A stretch of 64,000 nucleotides of DNA. Source: Blastocystis sp. Blastoise (Eukaryota; Sar; Bigyra; Opalinata; Blastocystidae). Position 1 is the stretch's first letter; each line of letters begins with the position of its first letter. The notes beneath the pieces are model-generated. The model made no database searches. It saw only the letters and a list, made by a program, of their open reading frames with translations, and had not been told where the DNA came from. The stretch lies in the NCBI GenBank assembly GCA_039096225.1, contig JBBPEB010000017.1:202001-266000 (forward strand), in the 5' to 3' direction. A program made the position numbers and the translations under genes. Positions 52,449 to 64,000 of the stretch are shown piece by piece.

Positions 52449-53888
52449 TACCTTATCGTGACAGTTCTCCTGTTCCTCATTTTCCTGCTATAAATATAGA
52501 TGGAGTATATACATCAAATCAATTGCCACCTGTAATGAATTCTACCCCTATTAGTACTGTACCTATTGTTCAACCTCTACCTCCAATTTATAGAAAACAA
52601 TCCCCTTCTCCTTCTCCAACTAATAATAATATGAATATAAATATGAATATGAATAATAATATGAATATGAATATGAATAATAATATGAATATGAATAATA
52701 ATAATAATAATAATAATAATATACCTCCATATGTTTCACAAGTAGAGGTTCCTTCTAGTTCTTCTACTAATATATACCCTAATGGTATATATCCCAATCC
52801 TTCTAGTAGTAATAATAATAATAATATGAATAATAATATCAATAATAATAATAATATGAATAATAATAATAATATGAATAATAATAATATGAATAATAAT
52901 AATATGAATAATAATAATACTTCTTCTGGAACTTCTCAGAATGTATTGGAATACAATCAAGATCATTCTTTTTATCCTCTTCAAGGGTCAAGTGTCATTC
53001 ACCAACAAACATCAGAACTTTATATTCCTTCTTCTTCTATGAATAATAATATCAATAATAATGTGAATAATAATCTTGAATCTTTATCAACAAATATTGT
53101 AGAAAATAACACAGAAAACCGTGGGGATATAAATAATACGAATTCAGAAATAGATGTAAAACAAATGATGAATCAATGTCCACTTCGTATATATATATAT
53201 ATATTATTATTATTATTAACATTCATTCATCTTTTACTATATATATATAATATATGTAAATAATATTTCTATAAAATCCTTCTATATAGCTTATAATAAT
53301 GACTCGGATGTTGTCATCGATTTCCTTAATGAAACACAATGTATTCAATATCTAGATGTTATGAAACAATATGTATATAGATATATATGATTATACATAC
53401 ATCAATTTAATTATAATAAATAATATTCATTATAATAAATAATATTCATATACTAAATAATATTCATTATAATAATAATATATTCTATTCTTTATTTAGA
53501 ATGTATTAAATCCATTTCAATTTTTTCATTTGACTGAAAATGATCAAAAGCAGCTGAAAATAAAAATAGGAGATCGATTCGATTTAAATACACGTATCAA
53601 TGAATATAGATATATATTAGATCTTTTAGAAAAAATTAATTTATATCGTTATTTTAATGTTTTTTGTTATTATGGGTTTACTACAGCTCCTAGTATATTT
53701 GGAATGCAGATAGAAGATGTTCTAAAGATGGGTCTTTCGGAAACCATATATAATCAAATTATTCAATGTAAAATTGTATTTATATATATATTTTATCTAT
53801 CATTTATATATAGTTATTATTTATATCTATATATTTTATTTATTAATTATAATACATATACACATATATATTTATATCATTTATATAG

Positions 53889-53923
<35 letters not shown>

Positions 53924-54327
53924 CCAATTATTACTCATTCTTATAATAGTGAAGATGATTGTACTGAATTCTTAGCCTTATGTGTTTCTAAAGAAGTTAT
54001 CAATAAAATCAGAAATGATGTATTTATTTACTTATATTATTCTTATAATACTACTTTATTATCTATAATTATTTTCTATATATATTTATTATCTCTATTA
54101 TATATATATATATATATATTCCTCTATTCTATAGGGTGCTATTCGTGTCATGTATAAATTAGCTTGTATTGATGATAATTCAGCAGAAGAATTAAATATC
54201 AGCCTTGGAGATGCCAGAGCTATTCAGGGAACGTTTAATGTATATATTTACATATATATTATTCATATTCTATTATTCTTTTTTTATATAGTATTTAGTC
54301 GATCATAAAATGCTTATTGATTCTTAA
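49519..54327 (+). CDS. Ankyrin-repeat and SAM-domain protein with poly-Asn middle
   Basis: About a dozen exons joined by GT-AG introns, roughly 1,250 residues. The N-terminus carries ankyrin-type helices (NRTLLFAIRVGDIQVVQTLL; LFTIAISRDLINIIQLLFPL; GRTYLHYAFLYGSEYSILYL). From about 50670 to 53200 the exons encode a very long Thr/Ser/Pro-rich region with runs of up to about 27 Asn and repeated NMN units. After LPYNNDSD the C-terminus has a SAM-like domain: YILDLLEKINLYRYFNVF, TTAPSIFGMQIEDVLKMGLS (53610-53770), then ECFLALCVSK-type helices and GDARAIQGTFNYLVDHKM, ending TAA 54327. Ankyrin plus SAM is typical of scaffold proteins that oligomerise and bind partners; a scaffold role is inferred. 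Here AAT repeats are coding, in contrast to the ATT arrays of introns. Confidence 0.8.
50857..50929 (+). repeat. Coding (AAT)n, poly-Asn tract
   Basis: About 25 AAT codons inside the ankyrin-SAM gene; similar shorter tracts at 50983-51026 and 52378-52446. Confidence 0.9.
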
Positions 54328-54627
54328 AAATTAAAAAAAAAATAAAATTATTATCTTAGTATTGTTTTGTACTTAAAATTGTCTTTTAATAACATCGAAA
54401 AAAAAAATACATTTTTCTAATTCTCATACTCAAATATAATATGAATATATACCGTCAATTTATGTATTGAAAGAAATATATAGTTGTATGGAATAAAAAA
54501 AATTACGATAAAGTATGTATAGAGTATGATGAGTCTTTAAAACTATGAAGAAATGAAGAAATAGGAATTGAACTAAACATTTTGATAAATCTATTTGCAC
54601 ATTGTCCCTAATTTATTTGTAAGATTT
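54328..54627. other. Convergent 3' flanks
   Basis: 300-bp spacer between the ankyrin-SAM gene and S19; no gene. Confidence 0.4.
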
Positions 54628-55416
54628 TTAGTTCTTGCAGGCAGCGGCAATATGATCAAGTTCTCTTTGACCAGCGGGGGTAAGTTGTCTACCACCATTT
54701 TCAGGAATAATTATAATAATAAAAAATAGAAATAATGTGCAGGAAAAGAATCAATTAAAAATAAGAATACTAATTAATATGAATCTCATAAAAATTATGG
54801 CATAATATATATATAATATATTTAGATATAATTAAAAATATGATTTAAAACATGATTAAAAATATAATTAAAAATATTTAGATCACCATTTTCAGAGACC
54901 TTCATAAGTCCGAGCTTTTCAAGGTTGTGCATACAGTGACGGATGATACCACCAGTAGCCTATAATATATAATAATATAGAAATACATATAGCTACATAT
55001 AATAAATTTAATTAAATATAAATAAATTTTTAAATAGAAACATCCAAATAGATTCAATTTTTTATAATAAATAAAAACATTCAAATTAATAAAGAATATA
55101 TAAAAAAACATGCCTTAGCGAAATGACCCTTACGGACACCATTATCCTTCTTGCTACCAAAAACTTCTCTGAGAGCACCAACACCACAACCAGGGCGAAG
55201 GTAGACACGACGAGCAATAGCAGCAGCTCTAACGTAATACCAGTCATCATCAAGAGGGGAGAGTTCGTTGTGAACACGGGTCTTCATGAATTCGTGATTC
55301 TTGGGTAAATCTAACTTACCACTACGCTTTAAGTGTTCAGCATAAGCGGCAATGAATTTAGAAGCAGGGATATCTCTGACAGAGGTAGCTTTACCAAAAC
55401 AAATGGGGGAGCTCAT
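54628..55416 (-). CDS. RPS19: 40S ribosomal protein eS19
   Basis: Three exons: 55416-55114, 54959 to about 54884-54896, and about 54693-54704 to 54628. Product 147 residues: ATSVRDIPASKFIAAYAEHL (N-terminal helix), KRSGKLDLPK, DWYYVRAAAIARRVYLRPG (core), GVGALREVFGSKKDNGVRKG, HFAKATGGIIRHCMHNLEKL and the C-terminal GGRQLTPAGQRELDHIAAAC, all collinear with eS19 of other eukaryotes. It is needed for 40S maturation. The first intron (55113-54960, 154 bp) reads GC-AG. The second cannot be GT-AG: its two edges carry the same 12 bp (CTGAAAATGGTG in sense), and removal of 191 bp that leaves one copy restores VSENGGRQL exactly. It is divergently arranged with S20 over a 0.5 kb spacer. Confidence 0.95.
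54693..54895 (-). repeat. 12-bp direct repeats flanking the second S19 intron
   Basis: CACCATTTTCAG on the + strand at 54693-54704 and 54884-54895, spacing 191 bp. Both lie in the conserved coding sequence for SENGG. One copy must be lost with the intron. No shift within the repeat gives GT-AG ends; GT...TG is the closest. Confidence 0.9.
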
Positions 55417-55930
55417 CTATTTATATAAAAAATAGAGATGAATTGACAATGATTTTTTGTGATAGAAAGATTGATTAAATTATTAACATCTTCAAAGAAC
55501 CTATTTCTTGTCTTTAAAGATTTTTCTCGATAACAACACTACCCAAAAAATACAATATATACATACCTTCTATATTAAGTCGACAAAAAAGTGCAAATAT
55601 ATTAAGGAAGTTCTGAATTGTATGTTTTTATGGAAGACCGAAATATTGGTAAAAAGCTGCCGTCACTGGTTAACCATTAATTTTTACTATAGCCGATTTT
55701 ATAAACAATATTTCAAAATTTTATATAGATAATTTCCATAGTTCGAACCGCTCGACCTTTGAAAATAAGTGAAAAGTGTGAGTCGGTTTTCTTATAAAAA
55801 TCATGAATTTTTCATACTATTTGCAATACTTGACATCTTCAATTTTTTTGGGAAAAAAGTCTCTTTAAAATAATAATTTTCCTCCAGTTCAGGTTATTTG
55901 TCTGCTCTATTAACAGCCCTTTACTGCAAA
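55417..55930. promoter_or_regulatory. Shared divergent promoter of S19 and S20
   Basis: 514 bp between the start codons of S19 (minus) and S20 (plus). It is noticeably less AT-rich than other spacers and contains words such as GTTCGAACCGCTCGACC (55740-55756). Head-to-head arrangement suggests coordinated expression; no known motif is assigned. Confidence 0.5.
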
Positions 55931-56443
55931 ATGTCTGATACCAAGAAGACCACTCAAGAACAATATCACAAGCTTAGAATTACTCTTACTTCTAAGAACG
56001 TCAAGAACATTGAAAGTGTTTCCAACTCTCTCAAGAAGATCGCCGTTGATAACAACGCTACTGTTAGAGGACCCGTCCGTATGCCCAACAGAATTCTTCA
56101 TATTACCACCCGTAGATCTCCTTGTGGTGAAGGTACCAACAGATTTTTTAATATACTATTTCATAAACATAAAAAATATATATTATTTTCTATTTCATTT
56201 TCATTTTAGGTACCAACACCTATGATCATTTTGAACTCAGAATTCACAAGAGAGTTCTTGATATCACTGTCAATGTAATTTAAATATTAATGACATTATT
56301 TTTATAAATGATATTAAATGATTACTTTTTAAATCCATTATTCTTATTTTATATGTTTATCTGTCACCAGTGAAGTCATGCAATCTATTCAAAATGTTCG
56401 TCTTGAACCTGATGTAAACATTGAAGTTGTCATCAGAAAGTAA
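55931..56443 (+). CDS. RPS20: 40S ribosomal protein uS10 (S20)
   Basis: Three exons (55931-56132, 56210 to about 56272, about 56367-56443) encode 113 residues: [78 protein letters not shown] and a C-terminal strand (SEVMQSIQNVRLEPDVNIEV) ending VIRK-TAA. This is collinear with uS10 of other eukaryotes, which sits in the head of the 40S subunit. The first intron (56133-56209, 77 bp) is GT-AG and is flanked by an 11-bp direct repeat. The second (94 bp) has CTGTCA at both edges and no GT-AG solution; GT-AG splicing at CAAT|GTAATT and CACCAG|TGAAG would give an immediate TGA. An upstream in-frame ATG (55898) adds residues not found in the family, so 55931 is preferred. Confidence 0.95.
56131..56218 (+). 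repeat. 11-bp direct repeats flanking the first S20 intron
   Basis: AGGTACCAACA at 56131-56141 and 56208-56218, 77 bp apart. The repeat contains AG|GT, so duplication of this one target word supplies both the 5' GT and the 3' AG of the intron. Confidence 0.92.
56267..56366 (+). repeat. 6-bp direct repeats flanking the second S20 intron
   Basis: CTGTCA at 56267-56272 and 56361-56366. Removing 94 bp between equivalent points gives LDITVTSEVMQ, which aligns without gap to uS10. No GT-AG choice keeps the frame. Confidence 0.85.
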
Positions 56444-56692
56444 AGTGTTTTCTTTAGTTAAGACATTTTTAGGAGCTTCTATGCTTTGTTTTGTTAATTT
56501 TTTTTTTCTTATGTAAAATGAAATAAACAATGTTAATAAATTATTGTTGTAAAAGTAATTGACTTTTAAAAAAAATAAAAATTATAATAATAAATATAGA
56601 ATTTCTAATCTATAAAACTGGATGTTAAAAATAAATGAAAAGCGAAGTTTTCTAGAAAAATGAATTAAAATTATTTTTTATTATTCATACCT

Positions 56693-57218
56693 ATGACATA
56701 TATTAAAAACGGTATAAAATATTATTTTATGTTCATGAAATGTTTATCATATAATATATATAGGTCAGGTATATGAAGAGAAACCTTTTTCGTTTCTTGG
56801 ATCAATTATCGATGCCATAACAAGCATTCTCAACTTTTTCTATTACTTGTATATAAGCTTAAACTCATTATTTATCTTAAAAATGTATTTCTATAGTTTA
56901 GCATCCATCTTCGCTGTATGATTATTTGTTCTATAATAGTTATTAATCGATCTTTAGTTTGAAGGAACTTCGACTCATGGAGGACACTTAAAAAATAACG
57001 AAGAAAGTAAGAGAAAAGCAGCTTTCAACAAGAAGTTTGATGATAAGCCAGCTGTATCAAAATCAATTGGTACTGTTTCTAAAACACAACCACCATGTAT
57101 ATATCTTATATAATATCTAGTCACCATATCTTAATTTTTAATACTATTTTTAATTATTTAATTTATAAAATAATTGATTTATATAGCTGGATGTGGAGCT
57201 GCTGGTGGGTGACATTAA
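56693..57218 (+). CDS. SELENOK: Selenoprotein K with in-frame TGA (Sec)
   Basis: Five exons (56693-56711, 56764-56848, 56897-56915, 56958-57096, 57187-57218) with GT-AG introns give 97 codons, close to the roughly 94 residues of animal SelK. N-terminus MTYIKNGQVYEE matches the M-x-Y-I-x-N-G-x-V start of the family. Next is one membrane segment (FLGSIIDAITSILNFFYYFL, about residues 17-40), then a hydrophilic Lys/Ser/Gly-rich tail (GTSTHGGHLKNNEESKRKAA) and a Gly-rich end SGCGAAGG-TGA-H-TAA. The TGA (57210-57212) sits two codons before TAA, at the usual Sec position near the SelK C-terminus (GGUG in animals). SelK is an ER membrane protein acting in ER-associated degradation and protein palmitoylation. 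If TGA were a plain stop the protein would end two residues earlier, so the call depends on the SECIS as well. Confidence 0.85.
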
Positions 57219-57254
57219 GCAGTTTAATTACTATTACGATTATTTAGCTTTTTG

Positions 57255-57335
57255 ATACAGAATTTTATGTTACTGATGACGATTTTCCTTTAAACTATGA
57301 ATAGGGTAGGATTATCTGAAAATAAAAATCAAATG
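57255..57335 (+). promoter_or_regulatory. Candidate SECIS element
   Basis: It lies 37 bp downstream of the SelK TAA. A 5' ATGA (57276-57279) is followed after 12 nt by an unpaired AAA (57292-57294), and a 3' CTGA (57316-57319) can face the ATGA to form the tandem G-A pairs of the SECIS core. GATTTTCC (57281-57288) pairs imperfectly with GGATTATC (57309-57316), and ATTTTAT upstream can pair with ATAAAAAT downstream. Spacing and motif order fit eukaryotic SECIS elements. Pairing was judged by eye. Confidence 0.65.
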
Positions 57336-57950
57336 TACTTATATGCTAAATAATTATTCACAAAAATTAAAGTATGCAATAGAGGATTCAATAATATACT
57401 TAAGATACGAAGTGTTATTATGTTCGTTATCTTTCAATATTTTCTATCTTTATTTATTCAAGAATATAAATATTGATAGACTAAATATGTAAATACGTTT
57501 TATTATTACAATCAAATTCTCTTGTTACTTTAAATGTGCCATATTTATTATGAAAAGTGATCTTTTATATATGTATATTATCTTTGACTCGTTTCTGTGA
57601 TGAGTTTATCACATATATATTGTTTTGTTTTATGAAACTTCAAGAAATGGTATGAGTGTTTTTTTGTATCCTTTTTTGTGTATCGAATATTTGATTTTTT
57701 ATTCATGTAGAATTGTTCTGTGTTTTTTAAAAATTCATAGAACTATATATCCTATTTGTATATCATAGGATTCACTCATAAAACTATTTGTTACAAATCA
57801 CAAATTCATATCCTTATAGAATATTCTCTATGAATTTCATATATGGATGAAGGATATATAGAAGAGTGAAATGATTTATTCAAATATGAAGAACGAAACA
57901 AGTGTTTCCAATTCCATGTTTATTCTTTATAATATTTTATGATTAACTTT
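57336..57950. other. Intergenic
   Basis: Spacer between the SelK 3' UTR and the GTPase start; no gene seen. Confidence 0.4.
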
Positions 57951-59288
57951 ATGATTCCTATTCAAAAGATCTTAGTGATAGGAGAGAAGATGTCAGGAAA
58001 GTCACAGTTCATCTTGTCCGTCAAAGGACAGGAAATTGATGATTTATCCAATAGTTCTTCATGTATATTCATTACTTATTAATATAAAGGCTTATCATTA
58101 GTGATAAGCATGATTAAAGGAGTATTCAGTGTGTATAAGCCATGTATTTAATGTAAAACCATTGTTTCTATTTTTATTCAGCATCGTTTTCCTACAAATA
58201 TTATAATCTTCCTTATGTCGTATATTCATATTAACTACTTTATTTAATCTTATTCATATAGTTTTGGGAAATTAATTGGAAAAATTAGTATATATATTTA
58301 TATATTATTAGCCTATATAGAATAGTCAATCAAAATTTTTGAAACGACGAGTAATTAGAAAAACTAATTTAATTCTATTAATGTATTTATATATATTTAT
58401 TATGATTATGATTATTTAATATTGTTTTATTATATTTATATATTTATTATTATCTATATATTATTGATACTATAGTCATATATAAATATATATAGATATG
58501 ATATAACAAATATATCTTCTTTTGATTCATGTCTATCTATATATAATGATATCAAAACACAAACAGATTATGAAAAAGATATTTTCTTTGTATATATATA
58601 AATATATATATAATTGCTAATAGTAGTTAATACTAATATAATATACTTATTCTTTTTACTTTTTTATATATAAATGACTAGACTATATGTGTTATACTAT
58701 AAACGATATATATATATATATAGATTGGTATGAAAATGGATATTGCAGATACGAAATTAGATTCACAACAAAAAAATCGTTTATATTTATATATAAATAA
58801 TAAGTTATCTAATCTGCTTTGTAATTCGTTCTGTAAGCATATATTATGATTCTTATATGCTTATTATGTTTAGCTATATATTTACTTATATAAATATATA
58901 TACTAGTATGAATTATCATGATTTATAATTATGATATATATATATATATAGTTATTGATGTATTATCATATAAATCTATTGATACCATTCGAGTCGCTAT
59001 TATTCGATCTCTTATTCAATATCTTGGATCTAATGTATATATATATATATATTATTTAAATATATACAGTATTCATTATTATAATATATATATAGTCATT
59101 AATATATATATTATTCTATAACTATGATATAATAATAATAATATAATTATTATTATTAAGATTATTCTAATTATTATATATATATATATATATATATATA
59201 GGATAATGATACCACTCAAGAAGGTTATGAGGAATTGATGAGAATCAGACAAATTCAGAAGGTGACTGAAGAAGTTTTTCAGCACTAA
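57951..59288 (+). CDS. Divergent Ras/Rab-like small GTPase
   Basis: Eight exons (57951-58062, 58182-58219, 58262-58287, 58326-58382, 58496-58589, 58724-58832, 58952-59034, 59202-59288) give 201 residues, a normal small-GTPase length. The P-loop is ILVIGEKMSGKSQF (GxxxxGKS). Strand beta4 reads LILLIYDITNISSFDS as in Ras-family proteins. The G4 motif is altered: IGMKMDIAD where NKxD is expected, so Asn is Met. The G3 region (FWEINWKNYQSKFLKR) lacks a clear DxxG. The C-terminus (EELMRIRQIQKVTEEVFQH) has no prenylation Cys. These traits suggest altered nucleotide binding and no lipid anchor, as in some Rab-like proteins. Exon 4 must use the second of two nearby AGs (58324-58325), because the TATATAG at 58314-58320 gives an immediate stop. 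Confidence 0.75.
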
Positions 59289-59312
59289 TCGTTTATATAT
59301 ATGTTTTGAATA

Positions 59313-59347
<35 letters not shown>

Positions 59348-59949
59348 GTGGAAACATATTCTTTTATTATGATATTTTTACTTTTTTCTGTTTTATTGAC
59401 TTTGTTTGCAACCGTTAATATGATATAAATAAAAATGAATTTTGTACTATAACAGATATATTTATAATATGATTTTTTGTGAATATAAAATCAGCACCAT
59501 ATAGTTTATTACATATAATTATATGTTTTTTAAATAAGAAGGATTTTATTATAAAAATACCTTTATTAATAATCATACTGAGTTGTATGTAGATGTTCTA
59601 TTCTTAATAATGATAATACTCATAGAATATGTAAATAATGGGCACTATACTATATGTTTATATATCAGCATATTTCAGAAATATAGCTATACTATATTGT
59701 GTTGGAGTAATGATGAAATCGTTCATTTTCGCATAAAACTAAGAACAAAAAAACAAGCAAGGATATACATACAAACGTTATAATAATTGAACAACATACA
59801 CAAATAAAAGATATAGATATATTCCCAAAGAATAAATTACAAATGAAATGATTGATTTTCAAAAGTGGAAGAGAAGAAGTAATAACAAAAAGAAAAAAAT
59901 AAAAAGAAATGAGAAAAGAAGATATTATAGATATATATATATATATAAA
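59289..59949. other. Convergent 3' flanks
   Basis: Spacer between the GTPase and the XRN2-like gene. Short frames at 59583-59783 and 59848-60054 look random; the second overlaps the true last exon of the XRN2-like gene on the other strand. Confidence 0.4.

Positions 59950-64000
<4,051 letters not shown>

Noticed and set aside
54628-55416. S19 as a pseudogene because of the frame-breaking insertion
   Set aside because: All coding sequence outside the insertion is intact and conserved to the stop, and similar junctions occur in ubiquitin-L40, S20 and XRN2-like genes. It is still possible if another S19 copy exists.
55740-55757. GTTCGAACC resembling a tRNA T-loop
   Set aside because: No acceptor, D or anticodon stems can be formed around it, and it lies in the S19/S20 promoter spacer.
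56367-56376. TGA near the start of the last S20 exon as another selenocysteine codon
   Set aside because: It appears only if the intron is cut by GT-AG rules. uS10 has no Sec, and the alternative junction aligns without gap.

Overview
The window is extremely AT-rich nuclear DNA of a unicellular eukaryote that I cannot place with confidence. It has many short introns, Asn-rich tracts in proteins, expanded BTB-type protein families, TAA as the usual stop and standard-code exons. An amoebozoan-like AT-rich protist is one possibility, but no marker here settles it. Almost every intron starts with a (TA)n-rich GTATAT and ends in TATATAG, and several contain very long (TA)n or (ATT)n tracts.

Layout. 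From 1 to about 30 kb lies an accessory, family-rich region: a HEAT/ARM-like gene (142-1893), a decayed BTB-family gene (3827-5347), an unrecognised protein with an Asn/Ser/Pro-rich tail (6275-8305), three related large BTB-repeat genes on the minus strand (A 9302-13112, B 18341-22549, C 25550-29335), a BTB-TLDc gene with a decayed 3' part (16420-17990) and another family relic (about 23570-24600). From 30511 to 35959 there is a 5.4 kb segment bounded by 19-bp perfect inverted repeats starting CACTG and flanked by CTT; it looks like a CACTA/EnSpm-type DNA transposon with no intact transposase. It carries an interstitial TTAGGG-type telomeric repeat.

From 36 kb to the end is a housekeeping region with closely spaced genes on both strands: an EamA/SLC35G-like transporter, a 3-hydroxyisobutyrate dehydrogenase-like enzyme, a double PH-domain protein, ubiquitin-L40, a small unknown protein, a PP2C phosphatase, an ankyrin/SAM protein with poly-Asn tracts, the divergent ribosomal protein pair S19 and S20, selenoprotein K, a divergent Ras-like GTPase and a partial XRN2/Rat1-like exoribonuclease.

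Two observations stand out. First, several introns in the most conserved genes (S19, S20, ubiquitin-L40, XRN2-like, HIBADH-like) cannot be removed as GT-AG introns. Protein conservation fixes the junction, and in S19 and S20 the intron is flanked by 12-, 11- or 6-bp direct repeats, as expected for sequences that arrived by insertion with target-site duplication. Second, the short gene at 56693-57218 reads as selenoprotein K with an in-frame TGA at the family's Sec position and a SECIS-like hairpin in the 3' UTR.
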